Numbered from the stretch's first letter, positions 34,868-46,499 are shown. The stretch is DNA of 64,000 bases from Rhyzopertha dominica (GCA_025024175.1 QCXZ01000075.1:3224001-3288000), one strand, 5' to 3'. Notes: generated by a model from the sequence alone, not told the origin. A program made the numbers and translations.

Positions 34868-36497
34868 CACTGCTCCACAAAAATATACGTCCACTTGAAA
34901 ATTTGGTATATTTTCCAAAAAAAGTGTAACATTATACATATTTTTAATTCAGTGAGTTACTTTGAAGCAAAATATTGTATTTCAGACAAAATGTCGTAAG
35001 TACATACAAAATGGCGCTGAAAGACATGTTTATACCGCAATTGGCTTGCACAAAAATATACGTCCAGTTCTAAAAAACTCAATTCAGGCAAATTAATATT
35101 AGCGATACGTATCCTAAACATGAGCGCAAGGATCGGCCTAGCCATGATCAAGCTCGGCAATAATGTTTTGTTTCCTCCTGTCATTTTATATTAAAATGGC
35201 ACGAGGAAAGTTTCTTTCTGAGGTTGAAAAGACCGAGATACTCATTCATCACGGATACGGACGCTCAAATCGCTGGATAGCAAGGAAACTAAATCGAAGT
35301 CATGATGTCATTAATTCGTTTTTGAAGAACCCTGACGAATATGGGACAAAGAAGTCGCCTGGGCGGCCACAGAAACTTAGTGGCCGAGAAAAACGACGTG
35401 TTGTGACTGCTGCTTCAAACTCGATGCTTTCTTGTGCAGAAATAAGAAGTCTGCTAGAACTCAATGTGTCACGCGAAACGGTAAGACGTACTATTCATAA
35501 CAGTGGTGTAATTAAAAGATCGAAAATGCTTACCGCTTCTGCACTGACAGACATTCACAAAATGCGGCGGTTGGAGTTCGCGCGGCAAAATCTTCGGACA
35601 GATTTCACTCTGGTAATGTCACTTAAGTTTTACTGTCTACCTCGTTATTTTTACACATTTTCAATTTAGTTGATTTGGTCTGATGAGAAAAAATGGAATT
35701 TAGACGGGCCTGATGGATGTAACTCCTACTGGAGGGACTTGCGGAAAGAACCGCGAATTTTTTCCCGGCGCAATTTTGATGGCGGAACCGTGATGGTTTG
35801 GGCGGCATTTAGCGCCCACGGAAAATTGCGTTTGGCATTTCCATCGGCCCGGATGAACTCCGAAGAGTATCAGGAACTGCTAGAGGGTTGTTTAGTGCCA
35901 TTTCTAGAGGCTCACCTGGACGTGCCCTTAAGTTTCCAGCAAGACAACGCGCCGATTCATGTGTCCAGAAGCACATTAAACTGGTTCGCCGCCGCGCAAG
36001 TGCCACTTGTGCAATGGCCAGCGCGTTCGCCAGATTTAAATATTATTGAAAACGTTTGGGGAATCCTTGCGCGTCGGGTTTATGCCCATAATCGCTAATA
36101 CCAAAGTGTACGAGAATTAAAAGAAGCGATACTGTCCACCTGGGACAATCTGGAAGAAGATTTACTAAGGCGCCTAGTTGCGTCTATGGACAACCGTCTA
36201 TTTCAAGTCATACAGCGCAACGGAGGTGCCACAGACTATTAAAAGTTATTTTTTTGTTATTTTGTTCGGTATTAAATAAATTTAACAGTTTCCTTTGACT
36301 GGACGTATATTTTTGTGCAAGCCAATTGCGGTATACATATGTCTTTGGGCGCCATATTGTATGGATTTACGACTTTTTGTCTGAAATATGATATTTTGCT
36401 CCAGAGTAACTTACTTCATTAAAAAAATGTATAATGTCACGCTTTTTTGGAAAAAATACGAAATTTTCAAGTGGACGTATATTTATGTGGAGCAGTG
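34868..36497 (+). mobile_element. Nearly intact Tc3-like transposon with IR/DR ends
   Basis: Long inverted repeats of about 200 bp lie at 34868-35070 and 36298-36497, flanked by TA at 34866-34867 and 36498-36499. Each arm contains the same 18-bp word CACAAAAATATACGTCCA twice, once at the outer end and once about 170 bp inside (left 34876 and 35049; right 36299 and 36472 in reverse, the outer right copy with one mismatch). This IR/DR arrangement, two transposase sites per end, is known from Tc3 and Sleeping Beauty-type elements. The 1630-bp length is normal for the Tc1/mariner superfamily. Confidence 0.93.
35196..36098 (+). CDS. Tc3-like transposase, one probable intron, one late nonsense
   Basis: Exon 1 (35196-35612) starts MARGKFLSEVEKTEILIHHG and has two HTH units separated by a SPGRPQK hook. 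A 57-nt GTAATG...TTTAG interval (35613-35669) contains an in-frame TAG. Removing it joins the frames as FTL-LIWSDEKKWNLDG, matching the family. Exon 2 holds the DD34E triad: Asp in WSDEKKW, Asp in FQQDNAPIHVS, and Glu in SPDLNIIENVWG, 35 residues after the second Asp. The frame stops at TAA (36096-36098). In the same frame a further 48 codons of family-like sequence (YQSVRELKEAIL to RNGGATDY) run to the expected stop at 36240, so CAA to TAA is likely. The catalytic region is otherwise whole. Confidence 0.9.
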
Positions 36498-36739
36498 TAT
36501 AGTTTTTTCAAAACATCTAGTAAGCCATCTACTTTTTTTAAAAACTAAAATGTGCATTGAATTAGGTCAACAAAACGGCGAGATCTCCATACTGGTCATC
36601 GACAAATACTCGCCCTGCATGTTTCTATTTTTACTAATAGAAAACCCAGCTGTGTCTAGTGTAGTGTAGTGTTTTATTTATTAAAAATGTGATTATAAAC
36701 AATAATTTAAGAAACAATTACGTTAAATTACGTACATTT

Positions 36740-37060
36740 TTATATCAGAATCTAGCCGCCCTCATCACTCATAGCCGAGGCAGTATGTTAATCGACCCAT
36801 GGAACGAAATCTCATTTCAGGTAAAAATGGGTGGCAATAAAGTAAAGACACGTTGGCCAGCCATAACAACCCGGCCCGAGATGGACGCCAAGGGCTACGT
36901 CCGTATTTATTACAACTATAAATCTATTTTTTCGAAAATAACCCATTCCACGAGGTACCACACCTATGTGAACCGGTAAACGTATAAATTTACCCACATG
37001 CGCCGGGGCAACCGCGGTCCGGTGCTCGCTTTATATCAAAATTGCTTTTCGAATTGTTAA
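36740..37060. promoter_or_regulatory. GC-enriched tract
   Basis: Balanced composition with words such as cccggcccgagatggacgcc and gcgccggggcaaccgcgg, then AT-rich DNA with ATTATTTGGGGATTA. Two opposite short frames are compositional. It resembles the other conserved-looking tracts. Confidence 0.35.
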
Positions 37061-37626
37061 CATCGGATGATTTATCATTGCCCGTCCTGAATTATTATTT
37101 GGGGATTATAATTGCTTCGTTATTTCTCATTTCGGCGGTAAATAATAAATTGTTATCTACCATCTCGTCCAACTGGTTGCCTTTTATAACATTTTCTGAA
37201 TACGAAATTATTAGATCGTGAGATCTGTGGCCAAGAGTTATGGTTGTGTAATTAGCGTGAGGTGGTAATATTTTTGTAAATTATTGTGTACGGGTATGCT
37301 AACAAATGCGCTCCTCTTCGATCCCTATTTATTAGTTCTCGGAATCTTTAATTAGATAGCTTAGTTAGGCCACTGGCCACTGGCGGACATATTTAAGGAG
37401 CTATCAAATTTTTGGTAACCTTTAATGGGAAGTATGCGCAGGATGTTACAAAAGACCTCCATGTAATTGTTAATTGCTTTTTGGCATGTTAATAATTGTG
37501 AAGAAGAACTAGTAACTAGGTTTCCTTATCTGTTAGTAAGAATTATTTGGTTAGTTTTCATTTAAATCTTGAAACATTTAACTTGTACTCATAGAGTAGG
37601 AACTAAGAACTCCTGTCTATTTTTTC

Positions 37627-37760
37627 CTGGCTGTTATGCCGTGGTCCAAGGTATCCCCCTTTCTGCTCAAACGTTTCACTGCCCTTCAGAGTTCAGATTA
37701 CACCAACCAAACCTGAACATCACTGAAGATGATGCNAGCAGGCATAACAGCCTGGAAGAA
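37627..37760. repeat. Inverted CTGGCTGTTATGCC pair with a degenerate hammerhead-like core
   Basis: CTGGCTGTTATGCC at about 37628 and GGCATAACAGCCTGG at 37741 are inverted copies about 100 bp apart. Between them, CTGAAGATGATGC-NAGCAG-GCAT (about 37723-37747) looks like the CUGANGA core and stem II of a hammerhead, but the GAAA that should follow is absent. It may be a decayed PLE end. One ambiguous base lies at 37736. Confidence 0.3.
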
Positions 37761-38182
37761 TTCATCATAACATCTAACTCCGGCCGTTAAAGTCTTAAGA
37801 AGACTATGTCTCCTTGCTGTTTTGTGTATTTGAGAACTACCATTCATTTACACTCAAAGAAAAAACACCTGCTTAGTGAGTTTATTTTCGGTACTGTTTT
37901 TTATTCTGCAAAGAAACGCACAGAAAGGTCTAGAGAGTGTTATTAATGTTTCGCTGGATTTCAGAGGTAATGCTATCCTTGGTATTGTGGGGCCATGAGC
38001 ACTTGGCGTTTATTAATTTTCTTACAACAAAACTCCGTTTTTCTTAAAGAAAAATACGGAAATTTTCCTTACAGCAGTTAGTATTTTGGCCAGTTTTAAT
38101 TTTCTTGTCTAATTCTTCAATTGTCAATACAAAATTATTTTTATATGCCTCATAAAAAAATTGGTGATCACCTTTGAAAGTC

Positions 38183-38214
38183 TGTATGTATGTATGTATG
38201 TATGTATGTATGTA
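38183..38214. repeat. TGTA microsatellite
   Basis: About eight tandem TGTA units, followed by an imperfect TATATGTA. Confidence 0.95.
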
Positions 38215-38444
38215 TATGTAAAGTAGTATCACAAAGATATGACGATGACATCAGGGTCTATCATCATAACCTATCATCATTAAAATATAGATTCCTTTAG
38301 TCTCGAGCCACCATATTAATTAAACATACAGGTCACAAATTTAGATTACTTGTCTTTTTTTTAGAATTTTCACTGTCACTGTTGTAAAATCACAAAGATG
38401 GCTTTTGTGTGCCATGTTTTATTAGCTTCTGAATTCTTTCCGCT

Positions 38445-38700
38445 TCACTCCAACCTATAGAGGATAACTTTTTGTCTACTGTTACTGGATTTTGTTATTT
38501 TTGGAACTACCTCCCTTAATTCTAGATACAAGTTCTTATTACAGTCGTAGGGAACAAAGTACCAGAACTCGAACTCGATCACTTTTTTGAAGTCTCGTAT
38601 GAATCGATTATGTGTGCCAAATAGCAAATCGGATAAAGTTTTTGTATTTTGATGCAAAGGAAATGTGCCGCTTACGAAAAAGCTAAAGTCATCAATGTAT
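38445..38700 (-). pseudogene. Unidentified coding-like fragment
   Basis: The frame from 38657 reads MHQNTKTLSDLLFGTHNRF, VIEFEFWYFVPYD and LELREVVPKI, and it extends upstream as IDDFSFFVSG. The residue choice looks protein-like in otherwise stop-rich DNA, but I do not recognise the family, and there are no splice or domain clues. Confidence 0.25.
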
Positions 38701-40630
38701 TAGTTGTTACTTTTTCGACGTCGTTGAACTGTTAGTACCAAATAACCCCTTGTTATAGGAACAAGTGAAAAACATTTGAGCAAGGTCTGAATTGTGAGAT
38801 TTAGGAGTTACACAAAATGCCCAAGTCTCATCTACTGTTTATATATACTTTAAGTTTACTTCATCATCCTGATTGCATATCTATTCAAAAATGGATCAAA
38901 CTCGACCCAATATTTTTTATAAACGCCAAAAAAGGTGGATTAGAGCCCACTAATAATAAGTTTATATACATATGTGGAACTCCGATCCAGTACTAATGTT
39001 CTTTCTAGCTCTTTTATCTTTTTATAGCTTGATTCATTTGACTTATAGAGTATTTTCCAGTCATAGTGTCAATCACATAAAATATGCACTTATAAAATTA
39101 GTGCTGTAAATGAACAAACAATTACAAAATAATTAATAATTTATCATGTTAATTCATTTGTAATAAGAATTTATGGTACCAATTCTTTGCAAGCACATAT
39201 TTTTGTAAAATTTTTCTGCTAATGTAATAAAATTGCGACGAGCCTTAGCAGGAACATAAATACTAATTATACGTTTGTTAGTTGTCCAAGTTTTTAATAA
39301 AATTACACCTTAGTTGCAAGCTAGCGTAAGCATTTAGTGTATTTGCAATGGCTTTTACGAGTAATTTTATTATTTATTTATTTCAGTAGAATTTTGCCTC
39401 ATTATATTAAAAAAAGATTACTCCTTGCTTGTGATGAGACATGATGATAACATTTAACTAAAAGTTAATTAGGTTATAAAGAATAATGTAACAAACTCTG
39501 GTTGAAAAAGATACCTTACAGACAGGTGCTTAAAATATTAAATAATGAAATAAATAAATTTAACAATGAAATATTAAACTTCAGAAGATCTAAAGCTCTT
39601 GGTATTTATTGTGACTGAAAAAATATTTTTGTTTAAAATTTACCCACTCGACTGTTGCAAACTATAATCGTTTTAATCAAGTATAGATAGAAATAAAATT
39701 AGATTGGTCAATAGTTCACATTTTTTTTGTTGCAGAAATAAAATTGCGAAATAAAAGCCCAGTAGAGTTATTTTTCTTGTAAATAACTTCATTATTAATA
39801 GTACAGATTTAATTGATGAAATTAATATAGTGCCTAAATAAATTTTTCTAACTGAATTTCTTTTTTGTTTTAGATGTTCGATGCCCCACCACATCTGAGG
39901 GTAAGTGTCTTCCTTTTTATCTCATGATACATGAAGTGACATCCCATTGGTGTCCTCCCTATGTGAATAATCAATTTATTTTATTTTATTAAATTTTGAT
40001 CGCAATGATTGAAAATATTCCTCTTACGTATTCTTTAGCAACTTCTCACACTTGGTGATTGGTTTATTTTTTGATTGGGGTAATGGGATGGTATACTTAT
40101 ATGTACCGCTAAATGATACGAATTTTATATATACTTTTCTGTAATTTTAAGTTGGTTTTAAATATACAACTTGAACTAGATTTTCTCGCCATCCAGTCAA
40201 GATTTAATGTTTTTAATAGCTGCCGGCTCCTTAAACAATATTATTAATATTTCAGAAGTCAGAAATTTCTTCGTTAGCACTCGATCTATTAGCTATACTT
40301 GTTAACAAACATAACAAGAGTAGGGTTTATTTCTTAATGAAATAAAACCGTGAAAATGAATGTAAAGCAAAAACTGTATAAAATGTTACTAATTTATTAC
40401 CATCAGCTGAAATTCAAATCAAATAGGTAAATAGGAGGATATCATTTAACAATTAAAATTTGAGAAAAACAAGAAAAACTTTACTCTTCTTATTATTTCA
40501 ATTTTTTGAAGGTGTGGCCCTCCTCCAAATAGATTGTCACTGCCAGTGATAAACGAATGCTATTCAGTTCTTCAATTTGGAACAATTAAAGCTCGTCTTT
40601 AGTATTAGTAGTAGAAATTTAAATTATTTA
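38700..40630. other. AT-rich DNA without a recognised gene
   Basis: No supported coding, RNA or repeat feature. Confidence 0.45.
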
Positions 40631-40639
40631 AAACCACGA

Positions 40640-40990
40640 ATAATCAAAGTAGTAATGAGAAGTTACGGGGATGTTAATTTTGTGTGTGTATAAACAACGT
40701 CCCACCCCAAGTTGTTTCCTGGATCCGCCCTCGATGCGGTACGTCGCCCTTTAAAAAAAAGCGCACTTCGACCTCTCCGCAAGTGCATAGAGACCTTGAG
40801 GACCCGTGCCAAAATATGCTCGTCATTGACCTCGGCGGGTATTATTTTTCACTGGCGATCCTTGACTTTTGCCTAATTTTCGATACACTCTTGGAGCTGA
40901 TTAATTTTTTTGGCCAACAACCCCTCCACTCGTAGTGTCGAAATCGTTTCACGTGAATGCCAACTTTTGCTCTCGTTTCCGATGTTATTC
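40640..40990. promoter_or_regulatory. GC-enriched tract
   Basis: CpG-rich, with words such as ggatccgccctcgatgcggt and gcgcacttcgacctctccgc, adjacent to the exon-like segment at 41.1 kb. An 83-codon plus frame lacks any recognisable motif. Confidence 0.35.
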
Positions 40991-41133
40991 GTTAATTTGC
41001 GGAATATTTATACGCGAATTTTTTAATCTTATCTGCTGTTTTAGTTATAATGCGTTCGTTTATTACATATTGGACTATTTTTAAGATTTCATTATACTTT
41101 TCGGTCAAATTCCCAGATAAATGAATTATGTCA

Positions 41134-41366
41134 TTATTTTTTAGCATTTTTGCAATAATTAGGATTGAGATAGCGACCGTCCTGGTGCAGTCGTTTCCAG
41201 GCGGTGTAGTGTTTCACAGCTGCATTGTAAATTCTCAGGTTATCGATAGTGGTAAGTCGATTAATGAACATTCTAGTTCCGGATTGTGACGTCACCGTTA
41301 ACTGTTCGAGTAAACAGCACGCCTTGCTTAGACGAAACAATTGGGGATCCATTACATAGTACGGCT
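41134..41366 (-). CDS. Possible terminal exon of an unidentified host gene
   Basis: A minus-strand frame reads PYYVMDPQLFRLSKACCLLE, then SQSGTRMFINRLTTIDNLRI and YNAAVKHYTAWKRLHQDG, and stops at 41134. Codon choice and residue mix look strongly coding, with few of the Lys/Asn/Ile runs seen in noise frames here. A pyrimidine-rich TTTTCGTGCAG directly precedes CCGTACTATG at 41366, a credible splice acceptor. I do not recognise the family. The frame also stays open upstream to an ATG at 41433. It could instead be an unfamiliar transposon piece or a processed relic. Confidence 0.4.
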
Positions 41367-41439
41367 GCACGAAAATCACAATGAGGGTATTCATTTTACG
41401 CTTCATGACCCTTAGAAATGTTGTTATATGCAAAGATTT

Positions 41440-42400
41440 CAGTGTTATGTCTTAAGGAGAATCCTTTCGGGTATTGACACCCATCATTTGTTGTCCCTAT
41501 CTTAGTTCGCGTCAAATGACAAGTGAAAATCTAATGTCATCTGAAAGGCTGTTGTTTGACATTAGTCACTGGGAAGCATAAGTATTTAATGTAATTTACA
41601 AGAAGAATAAAAGAAATAAAAGTAATAGGAACTGGACTGTTTAAAGTAATTTATTAATAATTTTCATAATTTAATATGCAAACATAAAAATTGCGATGAA
41701 CATATTGTAATCAAGGGCCCCACTTTTTACATCTTCATTATACATATTTTGACTACTATACCGGCTGGATTCAGGTTGCTTAAAATTGTTTTCTCTCCTG
41801 CTCGCTCATCTCTTAGAGCAAAGTTGCTTTTGGTATTAGTGAATAGGAATTGACCATATTTATGATGTCATGTTTTGTACACTTTTTCAGACTGCCATTT
41901 TCTCTGAAAATTGCCGCTTTTCTTTGCAATTAATCACTTTTCCATAAAAGTAGACATCACAATACTTTTTTAACACTCACAAGTTTACAACAGAATAAAG
42001 CACACGTACATACATCCAGAAGATGAAAACGGGTTCAGCGCATAAATTGCAATATAGTTTTGTAATAATTTGTTTTATAAAGCCCTTTCTTTTGCAGTGC
42101 CAAAAAGGTATCATAAAACTTTTTTTATGGGGAATTTAATTCTAAAACTTTTTTATTCTTATTATTTTTAAAAAAAATCTTATCGTTTTCAAGAAAAACC
42201 TTAATAACTAAAAACATGTATTGTGAGCTGTATTGTTTAAAATTATCGAAAATTCAAATGATGGCCATGAAATTAAATATCAGACTTGACAGTCAGGTAA
42301 AAAGTTTAAATAAGAATATTTTAATAGAAAAATAAACAATAGAAATAACATAACAATTTGCACTGGCAGGTGACACAAATTGTTCAAAACGACCATTTTC
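41440..42400. other. AT-rich DNA without a recognised gene
   Basis: No supported feature. The last part may be the 3' tail of the transposase relic that follows on the minus strand. Confidence 0.4.
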
Positions 42401-42419
42401 TCTCAAGCATAAATTGATT

Positions 42420-43230
42420 TTTCGTCAAAAGTTGAAGTCTACTCTATCCAGTAACTGCTGATCGTTTCTAATGATTGTGCATTTATTTGTAATGCGATTC
42501 CACAATTCAGCTAGAGGCGTAACTGGCGAGGAATACACAAATTGTTTTAACGTTTCCCAAAGAAAGACATCACATTTGTTGAGGTCTGGTGATCGTAGAC
42601 GGCAAACTTGTGGGCAATTATTTCTTCTTCCAATCCACTAATTTGGATACCACTGGTTTAATAGTCTGTAACAATAATGTTAAAATAAGGCGGAGCTCCA
42701 TCGTCCATAAGCCAATGTCTAAGTTGTAGTGGCACCTCGTCAAGTAGATCCAGGATAGTGTTTTGGAGAAATTCTAAATAAATTTCGCCAATTAGTCTAT
42801 CCCATAAAAAACTGGACCAATTAAATACCGATCTAAACATTTAGTTTAAACTCGCGTTGGAAATTTCGATAGTTTCATGATAGTTATGTAAATTTGTAAT
42901 ACCTCTGCGGGTGAAGCAAGCTTCATTAGTAAAAAAAATTTTCGTTTGAAAATTGGCATGATATGGGTGTAGTAGATTACGTCTCACAACTCGATTCACC
43001 GAAGTTTGGGAAATACCAGTTTGTAGGGATAGAAATCTAGTACTAATATGGGGGGTCATCTCCAAGTAAATTCAAAATATGATCTTCGTCTTCTGTCCTG
43101 ATTGTAATAGCACGTTCTCCGAGTGTTGCTGGAAAACTTTCCTGTTTCTCGAGCCCGTCTTTCAACATTAACAAATGTTTTTTCTATGAGGGGTTACGCG
43201 ATTAGGAAATCCTCTTGAACACTTAATGGA
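42420..43230 (-). pseudogene. HTH/DDE_3 transposase relic
   Basis: From high to low coordinates the minus strand reads RTEDEDHILNLLGDDP, ISTRFLSLQTGISQTSVNRV, VRRNLLHPYHANF, IFFTNEACFTRRGITNLHNY, then FLQNTILDLLDEVPLQLR, LMDDGAPPYFN, LRSPDLNKCDVFLWETLKQF. These are the HTH and the three catalytic boxes of an insect Tc1/mariner-superfamily (DDE_3) transposase. In the first box FTDEA reads FTNEA, losing the first Asp; the other two acidic positions are present. At least two frameshifts and a stop separate the pieces. GTGATTCGCATAAAAC near 43710-43735 (minus sense) followed by CCCTGTA may be one element end; I found no partner. Confidence 0.75.
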
Positions 43231-43989
43231 AACCTAATACTAGAAGCACGTCAACTTGTTCGCTAGATGAAAATTTCTCGGCCACTTTCACAACATTAAA
43301 TTAATTTAGCGTTTAATTTTCCTGATTCTCAAGTCTGACGTATAATTTCATAGCCATCGTTTGAAGTTTTAAATAACACACATGTTTTTGTTAGTTATAC
43401 AGGTTTTTGTAGGAAGGCCAACGTATTAACAAGTTGTAATATATTTTAATGGTGCATCATCCCTTTTCAGCCCTTCAAAATGTTGCAATTAAACTCTAAA
43501 TACTTTCGAATACTGCTCTTGTACGCTTATAACGTGTGCCAAATTTCGTTTTTCTAAGTTCAAGAATAAGTGAGATATTGATTTTTTTCGAAATTTGAAA
43601 CCCCACTTTGAAGGCCTATAACTTCTTAGGGGGCAACTTACTATATGGGTAAGTTGCGTTAAATCACAATATTTTGGACTCCTCTACAAGCTCCTGCTTT
43701 GTGTCGGTGTTTTATGCGAATCACCCTGTAGTAGGCTTTAACCTATATTAGAAGTAACAATAAAATCTTTCGACTCTGATGGACTTCTATAAAACTATAT
43801 TAGATTTTTAGTGGTGGCAAATCTATCAATAATACTTTAAAACTGTTCTACTCTTTCAAGTTAAGATAAACCCGTAATAAAACTGCGCAAAGTCAATTCT
43901 GCTTTTAAAATGTTACTCGGGCTATCTTTTGCATCCTTCCCTCGCAGAACGCAGACCTTTCAGGAACAATAAACAATCGCCACGAACAA

Positions 43990-44480
43990 CTCTCATAACC
44001 GCAACTTACAGCAAAACAGGCCGTGCACATAAACTTTATCTGAAAATAATTGCACTGTAACAAATATAACTCTAAATTTCAATTTAAGTGGTGTTGTTCA
44101 TTAACGCAGTAAATTTAAATTGCCATTTGCACAGAACCGTAATGAAATCACGTTACTTCGACTTTGGTGGTCAGCGCTCTGGGCTCTCTGTCGTACGCGC
44201 GCGTTTCGCAAGCTCTCCGTCCTCGTCAGGTGCGTTCCGGTATTTAAATTCGCCGGTAGCCGCGTCTGTCTCGCTCTCGCTCGCTGCGATCGTCAATTTT
44301 TGTTGCTGTTGCTCGACGAAGGGCAGCGCTCTTATCTCGCTCCACCGGGTTTATCTTAATTAAGCTATCTCTGTCTATTAGTTTAAAACGTACATATGTA
44401 TGTAAATTCCGGTTAGATCTGCCGTTATAGATCGGCTGAAAATGGGACTGTGGGGGTGGATTACGAGAAGCAGATGCAGG
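43990..44480 (+). promoter_or_regulatory. CpG-rich, promoter-like island
   Basis: This is the most GC-rich spot in the window: cgtacgcgcgcgtttcgc, ccggtagccgcgtctg, tctcgctctcgctcgctgcg. A TATTTAAA word lies at about 44241, followed 30-60 bp later by pyrimidine/CpG-rich sequence. Two overlapping plus frames (44088-44363 and 44120-44359) are open by composition, and neither has a known motif. It could be a core promoter with first exon, or a conserved enhancer. Strand is uncertain. Confidence 0.35.
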
Positions 44481-45017
44481 TCAAAAAAAAAGAACACCGA
44501 GCAAAAAGAGCTGTTTATTTACAGCAGCTCGAATGCTAAACAGTGATTTTCAAGATTTCAAGTTCATCATTTTTGACTTCACATTCACATTTCCGTGGAC
44601 GCCACATTTTGCCACTTTCTTAGAAAATTTGTAAGAATACTAAAGGCTTTCGACTTTTTCTTTAATTTATGTCGGTGTTTGTATCATTTCTATCCCCTAT
44701 CTACTATGGTGAACGCCGTTTATTTACAACCACAGACAGATGAGAATGCCAAAAACAAATTTTCTAATCCATTTACGAGTACTTGGAGATATTGGTCGAG
44801 GTTGATGCAGGCAAAAATGACATATCTTTAAAATGTCATTAGGACTCAATTTGCCCACAAAATCGAATGTTATTGTTATGGATAATGCACAGGGGAAACA
44901 AACGAAAAAATCCTTTTTTTTGGGGGTTTTTGTGTATCGTCTGTGTTTGTAAATATTTTATATTTTTCTGGGCTATTAGACCTTGTATTATTCAGTAAAT
45001 AATACTCCTTTTTCAAT

Positions 45018-45053
45018 GTCGAGCTTCCGATCTTTATTTAAGATATTCGTCAG
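45018..45053 (-). ncRNA. Hammerhead-ribozyme-like motif in left PLE arm (copy D)
   Basis: On the minus strand: CTGACGA, then ATATCTTAAATAAAGATC (stem II, partly imperfect), then GGAAGCTCGAC in the place of GAAA plus stem III and the cleavage site. The core CUGANGA is exact; GGAA may be a decayed GAAA. It lies downstream of the PLE nuclease in the sense direction, where PLE hammerheads are expected. Confidence 0.4.
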
Positions 45054-45269
45054 GGCTACTACAATACAAGACATACGGAGTATTTGAAAATGCAATGGTG
45101 TTTACTTACAGGAAAATTGATACTATATAAGGACAGTTATTTTAACATTATTTCTTAAATTACCACTCTATTAGTATGCACAACTATTAATTTAAAATAG
45201 TCACTACAAAAACAACGTTTGTCTTATAAAAAAAATGCTTTTAATTTCGTATTTCATTTAGATGAACGA

Positions 45270-46450
45270 GCAACTCGCTCTTATTTCCGCAAGTTGCATT
45301 TTTCGAATGGGAAGGGGATCAAAAGGCACATCATTAAAATCCTGATTTCAAAAATTTATCACTCTTGTACAATTCATTGCTTCTGAGTTGAGAAAAGTGC
45401 AAATACAATAAGTGAGCCTGATAAAGAACGAAAAGAATGAAAACAACTTTCTTTATCGCTAAAATGGACATTTTTCTTTGACTGGTGATAATTTTCTTCT
45501 AGTTTAATCAATTTATTGCGATTCTGCTACCCAAAACGGAAAAAAGAAACATTCATTAAAAAAATGCTGTATTTTTTCAGTAATGCAGCCTCACCTCACC
45601 CATAATACAACACCAGACATTCACTTTCTGAGGGTGTTGTTTGTAGATTTATTCCATCCAATGTGTCCGACCATTATCTGCAATTATATCCATTCATATT
45701 ACCATTGAGGCAAAAAGTCGCTTCATCAGAAAACCTAATCCAATTTAAAATGTTTCTGTCTTCATTTATCATGTTCATAGCAGTCTCACAAACTTCTATT
45801 CTACGATCGAAATCATCTTCGCTCAGTTCTTGTAATAAGTGAATTCTGTATGAATGAAACTTGTCTTTTTTTCAAAACAGAACAGATCTCTTAATATGGT
45901 GACTGAGAGCACTCTGTTGTAAGGAACACTTGGGATTCTCTTGCACATCTAAAAGGGATTCAAGCTACTTCCCTCACTCGTATTAACCTGTGAACGTCCT
46001 GGTTTTTGACGATTTTTAACACCGCCGGTTTTCTCAAAACGTTGCAATTTTTAATAACTGTTGATCTGGCAACTGGTTCACGATCTTCATGAATTCCATT
46101 GTAGAGTGCAACTACTTCCTAATAACTTCGCCTTCTATCTCCATAAGGACCAATCATCATCAAAATTTCGGTTCGATCATTAACAAAGTGAGTGAAAATT
46201 ATCACGAGTCATGAGGAAAACTGAGACACCTGGAGTTTTTGGTCTTACTTAGCGAGGCGATAACAATATAGCTTTTATTCCTAAGTGTTATCATGTTTGT
46301 TATCACACTTTTCTCAACTCAGAAGCAATAAATTGTAAAAGTGTGATACATTTTTGAAATCAGGAAAAATATCCTTATCAATGATGTGCCTTTTGACCCC
46401 CTATTTAAAAAAAGAATACAACTTGCACCGGTATCTCGGATATCTCGGAA
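45270..46450 (-). mobile_element. HTH/DDE element with about 110-150 bp inverted ends
   Basis: Left arm 45280-45402 and right arm 46303-46450 are inverted copies, sharing GGTCAAAAGGCACATCATT (with small changes), CCTGATTTCAAAAAT and TTGCTTCTGAGTTGAGAAAA. Only the N-terminal half of a transposase lies inside, so it is an internally deleted copy. The exact outer ends and the target duplication could not be fixed. Confidence 0.7.
45595..46200 (-). pseudogene. N-terminal half of an HTH/DDE_3 transposase
   Basis: With frame shifts the minus strand reads EILMMIGPYGDRRR, EVVALYNGIHEDREPVARST, then VRE (linker), KRQVSFIQNSL-type and DFDR..EVCETAMNMINE, then NWIRFSDEATF-like sequence and NGNMNGYNC. 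This is the N-terminal HTH and linker of the insect HTH/DDE_3 transposases, reaching the first catalytic box (FSDEA) only in a broken frame. The second and third catalytic boxes are absent. Many stops and frameshifts are present. Confidence 0.55.
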
Positions 46451-46499
46451 GCGAGACCTGACTCGGAGTTGAAAAAAATTCAGAAAATGTATTTTAATT

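Noticed and set aside
36388..36669. Plus-strand 93-codon frame at the right end of the Tc3-like element
   Set aside because: It runs through the inverted repeat and out into flanking DNA; not a gene.
44088..44363. Two overlapping plus-strand frames of 79-91 codons in the CpG-rich spot
   Set aside because: Composition-driven; Ser/Val/Ala-rich products with no recognisable domain.
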